64,000 nt of DNA. Source: Oikopleura dioica (Eukaryota > Chordata > Appendicularia > Copelata > Oikopleuridae). The notes beneath the pieces were generated by a model that was given only the letters and a program-made list of their open reading frames with translations, ran no database searches and was not told the origin of the DNA. Location of the stretch: positions 1-64,000 of the forward strand of contig CAJRAX010000007.1 in assembly GCA_907165135.1 (NCBI GenBank). Direction: 5' to 3'. Every line of letters begins with the position of its first letter. The first letter of the stretch is position 1. The translations under genes were made by a program, and so were the position numbers. Positions 37,301 to 48,136 of the stretch are shown in pieces.

Positions 37301-37978
37301 GTCATCTAAAAATATGTCGATATACGATGTTGTTTTTGGTGGGAGGGAAATTTTTCTTGGAAGTTTTCCTTGTGTAGAGAAAAAATTTTTCTTTTCAATC
37401 ACTTTTATTTTACATGAATTTTCTCCTTCTCCTGTAAAAATTTCCGCGATTTTGTCGTTTCGAGAGATTGTGCGATTTTTTGTGTCGATGATTATTCCGC
37501 ATTCTTCTATTTCAGGGGTCCCAAGAATTGGCGTGCAATGATTTTCGACAACTTGGAATATACAGTTTTTGAGTACTATTTTACCAATTTTCAAATTTGC
37601 AGAAATTGCTCCAAAAGAGCGTATTCCTGTGCCATCGTAAGATTGGAGTTGAATATTTGATGGGGTGATTTTTGATCGCATTTCCGGAGGTATGAGTTTT
37701 TCTGGCAGAAGAGAGCATTGTGCGCCAGTATCTATTTGAATGGTGAAATGTTGACCGAACAGTTGGCCATTTGCAAGAAGTTTGGGCCCGATGTGGCGGA
37801 TTGCCGCAACAGACCCGTGGGCTTTTTGTGCCGATTCAAAAAGCCCACCCATTAATTTTTTGACATCTGTTGCTTCAGCGGGCAGACGGATTTCAGGTGA
37901 CCGATTTGATCGCAGAGATGACATTTTCGTGTGCAAGTTCCTCTGCATTCGTTTGTCGGATGATTGAAAAGTCCACAT
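34058..37978 (-). CDS. pol: Element B Pol (protease, reverse transcriptase, RNase H, integrase)
   Basis: 1306-residue open frame. True translation probably enters by -1 frameshifting from gag at about residue 40; the upstream ATG is an artefact of overlap. Protease: IDTGAQCSLLP with catalytic D83. Reverse transcriptase: VLLVKKPNGKWRLVCDYRKL, D442 in TTDLFTGFHQ, MPMGGKNAP, and YLDD at 504-507. RNase H: D653, E696, D721, D764. Integrase: HHCC finger (H855, H860, C890, C893) and catalytic D923, D983, E1017, with 33 residues between the last two. A GDLVLVKQ...GPF module follows at about 1116-1137. Domain order and motifs place it with Ty3/Gypsy elements. All key residues are intact. Residues after about 1195 are in a frame different from the conserved tail and are probably not native. 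Confidence 0.92.
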   Translation of the reverse strand: MWTFQSSDKRMQRNLHTKMSSLRSNRSPEIRLPAEATDVKKLMGGLFESAQKAHGSVAAIRHIGPKLLANGQLFGQHFTIQIDTGAQCSLLPEKLIPPEMRSKITPSNIQLQSYDGTGIRSFGAISANLKIGKIVLKNCIFQVVENHCTPILGTPEIEECGIIIDTKNRTISRNDKIAEIFTGEGENSCKIKVIEKKNFFSTQGKLPRKISLPPKTTSYIDIFLDDVPSNIVYAIPEQIVKNKDLEIYPQCVQINRFDTTVKIQVGNNSALPVMINRNAVICRIAEVSVGIPETGKLEKVIEELRIGDVPNHIFRKFKQYVGENLEVFAVENEKLGTTDALHYSINTGDAAPVASQRYKTPYYLRNEMKKIIDGNLNSGLLEPISSPWAAPVLLVKKPNGKWRLVCDYRKLNSVTIANCYPLPEIEGLIDTMADSNIFSTTDLFTGFHQIPCDEATKQKVAITTDFGQFTWTAMPMGGKNAPAVFQQMMDKVFSAIPKSELAIYLDDICIHSKSYEKNLETIEKVFKILKRNNLKIRAAKSEFLMKKVKFCGAVISNGKRQPNPEKTAAVRDLCCPSSKKEASSIYGLLNYFRAYIPNFAIKAAPIANAMGKTFKWTEDASKALKNLKDEICSLVNSLKIPNPNIGRFAIETDASETGAGSVLLYSKNSQENFTPVAFFSMRFDQAQLNYNISEKELLAGKKTMEKFSHYLLGREFTWFTDNSCVNWAHKVKPQKMKIARWLAEIADFNFVTVLKPSKQMVISDCLSRNKICAPVKMVSATEMCHLQKMDPILSEIIRFTKINRWPHNSCKKIDDFKKWREKLCFGTNSELGVKLTNFRVVPPEILISDIFQEYHDNSGHPGISQTLAEIEKKYFHPKLRKLTKEYINTCEACQKNKPINNPLYALLGNVIPPGQPFEKFSIDLIGPLPVTDDNNRYICVSTDLFSKKVNAQPLQTKSAPEVLKAALKDWLRNPHLPQSILMDNGTEFSSVREFCKNKNIKVHLSPAYHPATNGECENRNRTIKSRLRLICEFENWDAHLPRIIHQINSAAHSVTKLSPFQIETGFSGTNPSDVYRNIQERQICDFKEIKNKIQSEHENRREKSTKEENIHEFCVGDLVLVKQPNILKKGAKYDGPFTITEIRPQGLSFLIKSLETGHITTRHISQLKIFKKRENSVFAPKKPAQEEMSQDLPKKQKKRRKNEDTFLGNNNWKHLRKQPKSMKKYLGIVSNKTLTQNRAFQKRNIFLKTKVDVRPQKMSQRSNLRKTHLILQIRNRNQKTRQKIRKRQKRTWKIDMNFRRIAVIAK
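34373..34379 (-). other. A-AAA-AAC heptamer near the pol/tail frame change
   Basis: In the pol frame the minus strand reads CGA AAA AAC, and the -1 frame leads into the acidic/SAP-like tail. No stable stem is evident downstream, and element C has its tail in frame, so an indel is at least as likely as programmed shifting. Confidence 0.3.
37817..37861 (-). promoter_or_regulatory. Putative -1 ribosomal frameshift signal, gag-pol of element B
   Basis: On the minus strand the gag frame reads (tc)A AAA AAT TAA. The heptamer A-AAA-AAT (37855-37861) abuts the gag stop, and pol is open in the -1 frame. After a 6-nt spacer, GTGGGCTTTTT (37838-37848) pairs perfectly with AAAAAGCCCAC (37817-37827) around a 10-nt loop. 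Heptamer, spacer and stem fit the standard -1 frameshift geometry. Confidence 0.85.
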
Positions 37979-38862
37979 TTCTGGCAGAATTCTCTTCTTT
38001 CGCGTCCGCTTGGTTCAATCTGGTTGCGCATGAATTTCGATGCTGTTTGAAGGTGTTCAATTTGTTCTTGGCTTCTTTTCTCGCTATTTTTGTGATTAAC
38101 CGTTACTTTTTTAATTTCAGAGATCTCGTCTCTTAAATTAGAGAATTGACGGCTAATCTGGCTTGTAAGTTCTTCAATTTGATTACGGAGAATGTCCTCT
38201 GTGATCGAAACCGCATGGATTTCGACTTTCTTCTTGTACTTCTCTCTTTTGTCTAAAAAGGCCGCTTTCTCCTTGATTTCGCAGTTGTTCTTGTCGTGAT
38301 CCAGAAGAAACCGTTTGATTTCTGGCGAGATATTAGAATTGAACGTTTTTTTGATAAAATATTCCTTAAGGTCAGACTTATTGTCGCTTGCTTTTTCCGC
38401 AAGGTATTCAATTCTGTCATAAAAGCGGGCAAAGGTTTCTTCATCATTTGCCCAACGGGAAATCTCTTGTAGTTTCTTTTCTGCTTCTCGTGCTTCTTCT
38501 TTTGGTGAGACGGTTCCGATAATTTGTTCAAGAAGGCGAAAAAAATCCGTTGAGCCTGTGACTCTCTCAAGTTCGTCAGAGTAGCGCTTACGGAAGTCAT
38601 CTGAAAGGAGTTGGATGCAAAGATCTTTTCTTACCGCTTTAAATTCGTTCCTGAAGGTTGTCATTTCTGGTTCTTTGATTTCGTGTATTTTGATCGATCG
38701 TTCCCAGATTATTTTCATGCGGTCGTTTTTTCTGTTGAATGCGGTTTTGACAGTGCTCAATTCTCTTTTTGTAGTTTTTGCTGTTATCTTCATTGGCACT
38801 GTGTAATTCTCTTCGAAATCTTCCAGAAGTTCAATGGGGTGTCTCATCGTGTGGGTCGCCAT
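37852..38862 (-). CDS. gag: Element B Gag
   Basis: 336 residues from ATG at 38862 to the TAA at 37852. The first ~210 residues are helical and charged and match element C Gag in the capsid part (EIKRFLLDH...FLDKREKYKK against ELQNFLRDQ...FLDKRKRNE). A coiled coil is likely at about 217-275. Two CCHC zinc knuckles follow at 293-306 and 314-327, both CX2CX4HX4C. Gag would form the particle and bind the RNA. The ATG's A is the last base of the LTR and TGG begins the primer binding site, so the Gag N-terminal codons overlap that site. Pol is reached by -1 frameshifting at the last two codons. A second, broken copy lies at 30068-30826. Confidence 0.92.
   Translation of the reverse strand: MATHTMRHPIELLEDFEENYTVPMKITAKTTKRELSTVKTAFNRKNDRMKIIWERSIKIHEIKEPEMTTFRNEFKAVRKDLCIQLLSDDFRKRYSDELERVTGSTDFFRLLEQIIGTVSPKEEAREAEKKLQEISRWANDEETFARFYDRIEYLAEKASDNKSDLKEYFIKKTFNSNISPEIKRFLLDHDKNNCEIKEKAAFLDKREKYKKKVEIHAVSITEDILRNQIEELTSQISRQFSNLRDEISEIKKVTVNHKNSEKRSQEQIEHLQTASKFMRNQIEPSGRERREFCQKCGLFNHPTNECRGTCTRKCHLCDQIGHLKSVCPLKQQMSKN
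38845..38861 (-). other. Primer binding site of element B
   Basis: Minus-strand TGGCGACCCACACGATG follows the LTR terminus CATATCA directly. It is also the start of the gag coding sequence. TGGCGACC recalls tRNA-Arg-type sites, but the tRNA match is unverified. Confidence 0.6.
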
Positions 38863-39378
38863 GATATGTTTTCCTGCTTATGCTTTTCTTTTTGCAATTT
38901 TACTGACTCCAAATAATTACTTTGCTAGAGATTGTGTGTATTGAAAAGAGTCCTTTTTACAGGTGATACAGGGCTTAAATAGGATAAAGATTTTTTGCGC
39001 CATCTGATGTCGTTTTCCGTGAAATTGTCGCTCGCACTGCTTGGCTCGGCATAACCAGCTGCGGAAAAACATCTGTTTCGCAGGTTTCTGGAACATCAGA
39101 TTGCATGGTTCGGCGGTTTCTTTACAGGTTGATTTTACGGATTTCGCATGTTTCTTGTCGGATAAGGTCGATAAGCGGATAAGGAGTAACAGGTGATTTG
39201 CGGTATTTACAAAAGAGACGACTATTGCTAGAAAAGAGACGATTTAAGCCAGGAAAGAGTCTCTTTTTAGCAAGATAGGTGACTCTTTTAGTGGAAAGGA
39301 GACGATCTCGGTCGGTCGATATTGCTGGTGCTGAAATTCAAAAGACAATTTTTGAGGTTACTTATGCATATCGTGTCA
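38862..39378 (-). mobile_element. Element B 5' LTR (517 bp)
   Basis: Minus strand begins TGACACG and ends ATATCA, next to the primer binding site. The U3 part has three TCGTCTC(C/T)TTT repeats (39211-39221, 39232-39243, 39296-39306 on the plus strand as AAAAGAGACGA). A TATTTAAG box lies at 38975-38981, giving a short R-U5 of roughly 90 nt. The outer end is fixed by the satellite junction at 39378/39379 and by the left LTR. Confidence 0.85.
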
Positions 39379-42300
39379 TTTTTTGAACTGTTAATCATCT
39401 GAAAACGCCGAAAAACGCATCAGAATTTTTCTTAATTTTTTTCGATTTTTTTGAGCTGTAAATTATCTGAAAACGCCAAAAAACGCATCAGAATTTTTTT
39501 TAATTTTTTTTATATTTTTATGAACTGTAAATCATCTGAAAATGCCAAAAAACGCATCAGAATTTTTTTTTAATTTTTTTTTGTATTTTTATGAACTGTT
39601 AATCATCTAAAAACGCCAAAAAACGCATCAGAATTTTTCTTAATTTTTTTCGATTTTTTACTGTCAATTATCTGAAAACGCCAAAAATGCATCAGAATTT
39701 CTATTAATTTTTTATTTTTATGAATTGTAAATCATCTAATACGGCAAAAACGCATCAGAATTTTTCACAATTTTTTGTTTATTTCTATGAACTGTAAATC
39801 ATCTCAAAACGCTCAAAATGGCATCAGAATTTTTCTTTATTTTTTTATTATTTTTATGAACTGTAAATCATCTGAAAACGCAAAACAACGCATCAGAATT
39901 TTGATTAATTTTTTTTTTATTTTTATGAACTGTAAATCATCTGAAAACGCAAAAAAACGCATCAGAATTTTTCTTTATTTTTTTATTATTTTTATGAACT
40001 GTAAATCATCTGAAAACTCAAAAAAACGCATCAGAATTTTTATTTATTTATTTTTATTTTTATGAACTGTAAATCATCTGAAAACGCAAAAAAACGCATC
40101 AGAATTTTTCTTAATTTTTTTCGATTTTTTTGAACTGTTAATTATCTGAAAACGCCAAAAAACGCATCAGAATTTTTTTTAATTTTTTTTTTTTATTTTT
40201 ATGAATTGTAAATCATCTGAAAACGCCAAAAAACGCATCAGAATTTTTTTTAATTTTTTTTTTTATTTTTATGAATTGTACATCATCTGAAAACGCCAAA
40301 AAACGCATCAGAATTTTTCTTAATTTTTTTTGATTTTTTGAACTGTTAATTATCTAAAAACGCCAAAAAACGCATCAGAAATTTTTTTTAATTTTTGTTT
40401 TTATTTTTTTGAACTGTAAATCATCTGAAAACGCCAAAAAACGCATCAGAATTTTTCTTAATTTTTTTCGATTTTTTTGAGATGTAAATTATCTAAAACG
40501 CCAAAAAACGCATCAGAATTTTTCTAAATTTTTTTCGATTTTTTTGAACTGTAAATCATCTGAAAACGCCAAAAAACGCATCAGAATTTTTTTTAATTTT
40601 TTTTTTATTTATATGAATTGTAAATCATCTGAAAACGCCAAAAAACGCATCAGAATTTTTCTTAATTTTTTTCTATTTTTTTGAACTGTAAATCATCTGA
40701 AAATGCCAAAAAACGCATCAGAATTTTTCTTAATTTTTTTCGATTTTTTTGAACTGTAAATCATCTGAAAACGCCAAAAAACGCATCAGAATTTTTTTTT
40801 AATTTTTTTTTTATTTTTATGAACTGTAAATCATCTGAAAACGCAAAAAAACGCATCAGAATTAATTTTTATTTTTTTTTTATTTTTATGAACTGTAAAT
40901 CATCTGAAAACGCCAAAAAACGCATCAGAATTTTTTTAATTTTTTTTGTTTATTTTTATGAACTGTAAATTATCTGAAAACGCCAAAAAACGCATCAGAA
41001 TTTTTTTTAATTTTTTTTTATTTTTATGAACTGTTAATCATCTAAAAACGCCAAAAAACGCATCAGAATTTTTCTTAATTTTTTCGATTTTTTTAAACTG
41101 TCAATTATCTGAAAACGCCAAAAAATGCATCAGAATTTTTATTAATTTTTTATTTTTATGAATTGTAAATCATCTAATACGGCAAAAAACGCATCAGAAT
41201 TTTTCTCAATTTTTTATTTTTATGAACTGTAAATCATCTGAAAACGCCAAAAACGCATCAGAATTTTTTTATTTTTTTATTTTTATGAACTGTAAATCAT
41301 CTGAAAACGCCAAAAACGCATCAGAATTTTTTTTAATTTTTTTCGATTTTTTTGAACTGTAAATTATCTGAAAACGCAAAAAAACGCATCAGAATTTCTA
41401 TTAATTTTTTATTATATTTTTATGAACTGTAAATCATCTGAAAATGCCAAAAAACGCATCAGAATTTTTTCAATTTTTTTTTTTATGAACTGTAAATCAT
41501 CTGAAAACGCCAAAAACGCATCAGAATTTTTCTTAATTTTTTTTATTTTTTGAACTGTAAATCATCTGAAAACGCCAAAAAACGCATCAGAATTTTTTAA
41601 TTTTTTTATTTTTATGAACTGTAAATCATCTGAAAACGCCAAAAACGCATCAGAATTTTTTTATTTTTTATTTTTATGAACTGTAAATCATCTGAAAACG
41701 CCAAAAACGCATCAGAATTTTTTAATTTTTTATTTTTATGAACTGTAAATTATCTGAAAACGCCAAAAAACGTATCAGAATTTTTTTTAATTTTTTTTTA
41801 AATTTTTATGAACTGTTAATCATCTTAAAACGCCAAAAAACGCATCAGAATTTTTTAATTTTTTATGAACTGTAAATTATCTAAAAACGCCAAAAAACGC
41901 ATCAGAATTTTTTTTAATTTTTTTTTTTGTTTTTATGAACTGTAAATCATCTGAAAACGCCAAAAAACGCATTAGAATTTTTCTTAATTTTTTTTTTTTT
42001 TTTTGAAATGTAAATCATCTGAAAATGCCAAAAAACGCATCAGAATTTTTCTTAATTTTTTCGATTTTTTGAACTGTAAATCATCTGAGAACGCCAAAAA
42101 CGCATCAGAATTTTTTCAATTTTTTATTTTTATGAACTGTAAATCATCTGAAAACGCCAAAAAACGCATCAGAATTTTTTTATTTTTATGAACTGTAAAT
42201 CATCTGAAAACGCCAAAAACGCATCAGAATTTTTTAATTTTTTATTTTTATGAACTGTAAATTATCTGAAAACGCCAAAAAACGCATCAGAATTTTTTTT

Positions 42301-45300
42301 ATTTTTTTTTCATTTTTATGAACTGTAAATCATCTAAAAACGCCAAAAAACGCATCAGAATTTTTCTTAATTTTTTTCGATTTTTTTAAACTGTCAATTA
42401 TCTGAAAACGCCAAAAAATGCATCAGAATTTTTATTAATTTTTTTTTTATTTTTATGAATTGTAAATCATCTAATACGGCAAAAAACGCATCAGAATTTT
42501 TCTCCATTTTTTTTGTTATTTTTATGAACTGTAAATCATCTGAAAACGCAAAACAACGCATCAGAATTTTTATTAATTTTTTTTTTATTTTTATGAACTG
42601 TAAATCATCTGAAAACGCCAAAAAACGCATCAGAATTTTTTTTAATTTTTTTTTTTATTTTTATGAACTGTAAATCATCTTAAAACGCCAAAAAACGCAT
42701 CAGAATTTTTCTTAATTTTTTTTTATTTTTTTGAACTGTAAATCATCTGAAAATGCCAAAAAACGCATCAGAATTTTTCTTAATTTTTTTCGATTTTTTT
42801 GAACTGTAAATCATCTGAAAACGCCAAAAAACGCATCAGAATTTTTCTTAATTTTTTTTTATTTTTTTGAACTGTAAATCATCTGAAAATGCCAAAAAAC
42901 GCATCAGAAATTTTCTTAATTTTTTTCGATTTTTTTGAACTGTAAATTATCTGAAAACGCCAAGAAACGCATAAGAATTTTTTTTAATTTTTTTTTTTTA
43001 TTTTTATGAACTGTAAATCATCTGAAAACGCCAAAAAACGCATCAGAATTTTTTTAATTTTTTTTATATTTTTATGAACTGTAAATCATCTAAAAACGCC
43101 AAAAAACGCATCAGAATTTTTCTTAATTTTTTTTTATTTTTTTGAACTGTAAATCATCTGAAAATGCCAAAAAACGCATCAGAAATTTTCTTAATTTTTT
43201 TCGATTTTTTTGAACTGTAAATTATCTGAAAACGCCAAGAAACGCATAAGAATTTTTTTTTTTTTTTATTTTTATGAACTGAAAATCATCTGAAAACGCC
43301 AAAAAATGCATCAGAATTTTTCTTTATTTTTTTTGATTTTTGAACTGTTAATTATCATAGAACGCCAAAAAACGCATCAGAATTTTTTTTTAATTTTTGT
43401 TTTTATTTTTTTGAACTGTAAATCATCTGAAAACGCCGAAAAACGCATCAGAATTTTTCTTAATTTTTTTCGATTTTTTTGAGCTGTAAATTATCTGAAA
43501 ACGCCAAAAAACGCATCAGAATTTTTTTTAATTTTTTTTATATTTTTATGAACTGTAAATCATCTAAAAACGCCAAAAAACGCATCAGAATTTTTATTGT
43601 TTTTTTTATTTTTATGAACTGTTAATCATCTGAAAACGCCAAAAAACGCATCAGAATTTATTTTTTTTTTTATTTTTATGAACTGTAAATCATCTTAAAA
43701 CGCCAAAAAACGCATCAGAATTTTTTTTTATTTTTTTTTTCTATTTTTATGAACTGTAAATCATCTGTAAACGCCAAAAAATGCATCAGAATTTTTCTTA
43801 ATTTTTTTCGATTTTTTGAACTGGAAATTATCTGAAAACGCCAAAAAACGCATCAGAATTTTTATTAATTTTTTTTTTTATTTTTATGAACTGTAAATTA
43901 TCTGAAAACGCCAAAAAACGCATCAGAATTTTTTTAATTTTTTATTTTTATGAACTGTAAATCATCTAAAAACGCCAAAAACGCATCAGAATTTTTCTTA
44001 ATTTTTTCGATTTTTTAAACTGTCAATTATCTGAAAACGCCAAAAATGCATCAGAATTTTTATTATTTTTTTTTATTTTTATGAATTGTAAATCATCTAA
44101 TACGGCAAAAACGCATCAGAATTTTTCTCAATTTTTTGTTTATTTCTATGAACTGTTAATCATCTGAAAACGCCAAAAAACGCATCAGAATTTTTTTTAA
44201 TTTTTTGTATTTTTATGAACTGTTAATCATCTAAAAACGCCAAAAAACGCATCAGAATTTTTCTTAAATTTTTTCGATTTTTTTTACTGTCAATTATCTG
44301 AAAACGCCAAAAAATGCATCAGAATTTCTATTTATTTTCTTTTTATTTTTATGAATTGTAAATCATCTAATACGGCAAAAAACGCATCAGAATTTTTCAC
44401 AATTTTTTTGTTTATTTCTATGAACTGTAAATCATCTGAAAACGCTCAAAATGGCATCAGAATTTTTCTTTATTTTTTTATTATTTTTATGAACTGTAAA
44501 TCATCTGAAAACGCAAAACAACGCATCAGAATTTTGATTAATTTTTTTTTTATTTTTATGAACTGTAAATCATCTGAAAACGCAAAAAAACGCATCAGAA
44601 TTTTTCTTTATTTTTTTTATTATTTTTATGAACTGTAAATCATCTGTAAACGCAAAAAAACGCATCAGAATTTTTATTTATTTATTTTTATTTTAATGAA
44701 CTGTAAATCATCTGAAAACGCCAAAAAACGCATCAGAATTTTTCTTAATTTTTTTTATATTTTTATGAACTGTAAATCATCTGAAAATGCCAAAAAACGC
44801 ATCAGAATTTTTTTTTAATTTTTTTTTGTATTTTTATGAACTGTTAATCATCTAAAAACGCCAAAAAACGCATCAGAATTTTTCTTAATTTTTTTCGATT
44901 TTTTTTTTACTGTCAATTATCTGAAAACGCCAAAAAATGCATCAGAATTTCTATTAATTTTTTTTTTATTTTTATGAATTGTAAATCATCTAATACGGCA
45001 AAAAACGCATCAGAATTTTTCACAATTTTTTTGTTTATTTCTATGAACTGTAAATCATCTCAAAACGCTCAAAATGGCATCAGAATTTTTCTTTATTTTT
45101 TTATTATTTTTATGAACTGTAAATCATCTGAAAACGCAAAACAACGCATCAGAATTTTGATTAATTTTTTTTTTATTTTTATGAACTGTAAATCATCTGA
45201 AAACGCAAAAAAACGCATCAGAATTTTTCTTTATTTTTTTATTATTTTTATGAACTGTAAATCATCTGAAAACTCAAAAAAACGCATCAGAATTTTTATT

Positions 45301-46933
45301 TATTTATTTTTATTTTTATGAACTGTAAATCATCTGAAAACGCCAAAAAACGCATCAGAATTTTTCTTAATTTTTTTCGATTTTTTTGAACTGTTAATTA
45401 TCTGAAAACGCCAAAAAACGCATCAGAATTTTTTTAATTTTTTATTTTTATGAATTGTAAATCATCTGAAAACGCCAAAAAACGCATCAGAATTTTTTTA
45501 ATTTTTTTTTTTTATGAATTGTACATCATCTGAAAACGCCAAAAACGCATCAGAATTTTTCTTAATTTTTTGATTTTTGAACTGTTAATTATCTAAAAAC
45601 GCCAAAAAACGCATCAGAAATTTTTTAATTTTTGTTTTTATTTTTTGAACTGTAAATCATCTGAAAACGCCAAAAACGCATCAGAATTTTTCTTAATTTT
45701 TTCGATTTTTTGAGATGTAAATTATCTAAAACGCCAAAAACGCATCAGAATTTTTCTAAATTTTTTTCGATTTTTTGAACTGTAAATCATCTGAAAACGC
45801 CAAAAAACGCATCAGAATTTTTTTTAATTTTTTTTTTATTTATATGAATTGTAAATCATCTGAAAACGCCAAAAAACGCATCAGAATTTTTCTTAATTTT
45901 TTTCTATTTTTTTGAACTGTAAATCATCTGAAAATGCCAAAAAACGCATCAGAATTTTTCTTAATTTTTTTCGATTTTTTTGAACTGTAAATCATCTGAA
46001 AACGCCAAAAAACGCATCAGAATTTTTTTAAATTTTTTTTTTATTTTTATGAACTGTAAATCATCTGAAAACGCAAAAAACGCATCAGAATTTTGATTAA
46101 TTATTTTTTTATTTTTATGAACTGTAAATCATCTGAAAACGCCAAAAACGCATCAGAATTTTTTAATTTTTTGTTTATTTTTATGAACTGTAAATTATCT
46201 GAAAACGCCAAAAAACGCATCAGAATTTTTTAATTTTTTATTTTTATGAACTGTTAATCATCTAAAAACGCCAAAAACGCATCAGAATTTTTCTTAATTT
46301 TTTCGATTTTTTAAACTGTCAATTATCTGAAAACGCCAAAAAATGCATCAGAATTTTTATTAATTTTTTTTTATTTTTATGAATTGTAAATCATCTAATA
46401 CGGCAAAAAACGCATCAGAATTTTTCTCAATTTTTTTTTTATTTTTATGAACTGTAAATCATCTGAAAACGCCAAAAAACGCATCAGAATTTTTTTTTAT
46501 TTTTTTTTTTATTTTTATGAACTGTAAATCATCTGAAAACGCCAAAAAACGCATCAGAATTTTTTTTAATTTTTTTCGATTTTTTTGAACTGTAAATTAT
46601 CTGAAAACGCAAAAAAACGCATCAGAATTTCTATTAATTTTTTATTATATTTTTATGAACTGTAAATCATCTGAAAATGCCAAAAAACGCATCAGAATTT
46701 TTTCAATTTTTTTTTTTTTTTATGAACTGTAAATCATCTGAAAACGCCAAAAACGCATCAGAATTTTTTTTAATTTTTTTTTTTTTTTTTGAACTGTAAA
46801 TCATCTGAAAACGCCAAAAAACGCATCAGAATTTTTTAATTTTTTTTTATTTTTATGAACTGTAAATCATCTGAAAACGCCAAAAAACGCATCAGAATTT
46901 TTTTTTATTTTTTTTTTATTTTTATGAACTGTA
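39379..46933. repeat. Satellite block 3
   Basis: Same monomer family. A rare variant (GCTCAAAATGGCATC) at 39811, 44443 and 45067 marks a higher-order repeat. The segments around 39811 and 45067 correspond over kilobases at an offset of about 5.26 kb. The uninserted counterpart of element C's target is at about 41675-41690, and that of element B's target is near 43395. Confidence 0.97.
46929..46933 (+). other. Target site duplication of element C, left copy (CTGTA)
   Basis: CTGTA precedes the LTR start TGATATCC. The same five bases follow the right LTR at 54946-54950, and the satellite monomer carries one copy (GAACTGTAAATC). Confidence 0.95.
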
Positions 46934-48136
46934 TGATATCCTTAGGGAACAACGCCTCAAGCCAAATAAAAAATTTTTATTTCACGGCCAAATATTTACG
47001 CCAATTCGGTTCTACGTTAGTTTAAATTTGTCTTGTCAGCTTGGTATCACCAAATTGATCAGACATATTTGCAAAAATCATTTCACGATATTCTACTTAA
47101 AATGAAAAGATGGTCAGTTTTAACGAGCCAGATTGACCCAAAATTGTCTTATCATCATGTCATCTCCTTACGATCTATACGTTCTATCATTGGAATGCTC
47201 ATATGCTCTCATCATAATACTTTTCTAGTGCAATCTGATGTCAATTCATCCAAAAATATGCTATTTGCAAAACTGCATGTTTAATCTATTTATCGATATT
47301 TCTTATCATTGCTTTGCGATTTTAAAGTTCGATTATTGACAGTGCATACGATTCAACTTCTACAACAAGAAAGTCGTCAACATCTTCTTCAACAACAACT
47401 ACTCCAACGAGCCGATAAACCGTCGTATCATCTCGGTGCCGTGGGGTCGGACAAACTCTATGTCAGGGCGTCCGCTTGTCGCAAATTAGCTCATCCGTAA
47501 GAGAAGATACGGTGCGAACCGCGACAGTAACTTCCCCCGGGTATGTTCCTTGGAATTTGCTTCTTCTGTGATTTCAATTTTGATAAATTCATTTTATAAA
47601 ATCCTGACCAAATTTTATTCAATTTATTTGTTAAAATTTTGTATATATTCTTTTACTTTTCTCATCCTTTTTTATTTCAACCATAATTAACAGTCACTTC
47701 TACGGTCACATAGTGAGAAGTTTAAGTGGCTGTTATTATTTTCTGCTTTTATTTTGAAAAAATTAATTTGCGTTTTATCTCGTCACGCGCGGCGCCGGCT
47801 CCCGAAACCTTTGAAAATAACTTGCTTGGCAAGTTCGATCAGCTCGTCTTCCGAAAAGAAATCGATCCGAAAGGATTTCCCGCAAGAAAAACCGCTAAAG
47901 AAAGCCACGGGCTCTCTTCCTTGTTTTCAAAAGAAAAATTGTTTTTCAAAAACAACCGCTTGTTCAAAAACACTGATCAAATCTCGCTGCTATTTAACCC
48001 CGCGTCGCGCCTTTTTCAGTCATTCAAATCACAAATAAAACCACGCAAATTTAAAATTTGATTCTCGTTATTTTGGCTTGGCATTCTAGAGTTAGAGATC
48101 GAGCAAAATTCTTGCAGGACAGCCGCTTCCGTATCA
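46934..48136 (+). mobile_element. Element C 5' LTR (1203 bp)
   Basis: Begins TGATATCC and ends CGTATCA, adjoining TGGTGACC. It contains GGTCACATAGTGAGAAGTT near 47703, shared with element D. A GC-richer stretch stays open for about 110 codons (47726-48061) but lies upstream of the likely TATA box, and no protein family is recognised in it. Confidence 0.95.
47991..48021 (+). promoter_or_regulatory. Putative core promoter in element C LTR
   Basis: TATTTAA at 47991-47997 is followed about 27 nt later by TCAGTC (48016-48021), an initiator-like sequence. Transcription from here gives an R-U5 of about 118 nt and a gag ATG close to the 5' end. The identical pair occurs in the right LTR. Confidence 0.55.

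Larger units (their letters stand above)
29874..39378 (-). mobile_element. Element B: Env-bearing Ty3/Gypsy-class element with extra truncated gag copy
   Basis: Minus-strand order is LTR (38862-39378), gag, pol, Pol tail, a spacer with a copied LTR segment, env-like frames, LTR (30826-31258), then a second gag broken off at 29874. The internal segment plus two LTRs spans about 8.55 kb. The satellite flanks on the two sides together rebuild one monomer: the left ends AATTTTTGTTTT and the right resumes TTTTTTGAACTG. The intact counterpart is visible near 43395. No clean target duplication can be read because the junctions lie in T-runs. Confidence 0.85.

Noticed and set aside
34284-37967. Several plus-strand open frames of 60-120 codons opposite element B pol
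   Set aside because: Antisense shadows of a pol gene with intact catalytic motifs on the minus strand.
47726-48061. 111-codon frame in the LTR of element C (also in the right LTR)
   Set aside because: No ATG at the start, mostly upstream of the likely transcription start, no recognisable family; identity between copies only reflects LTR identity.
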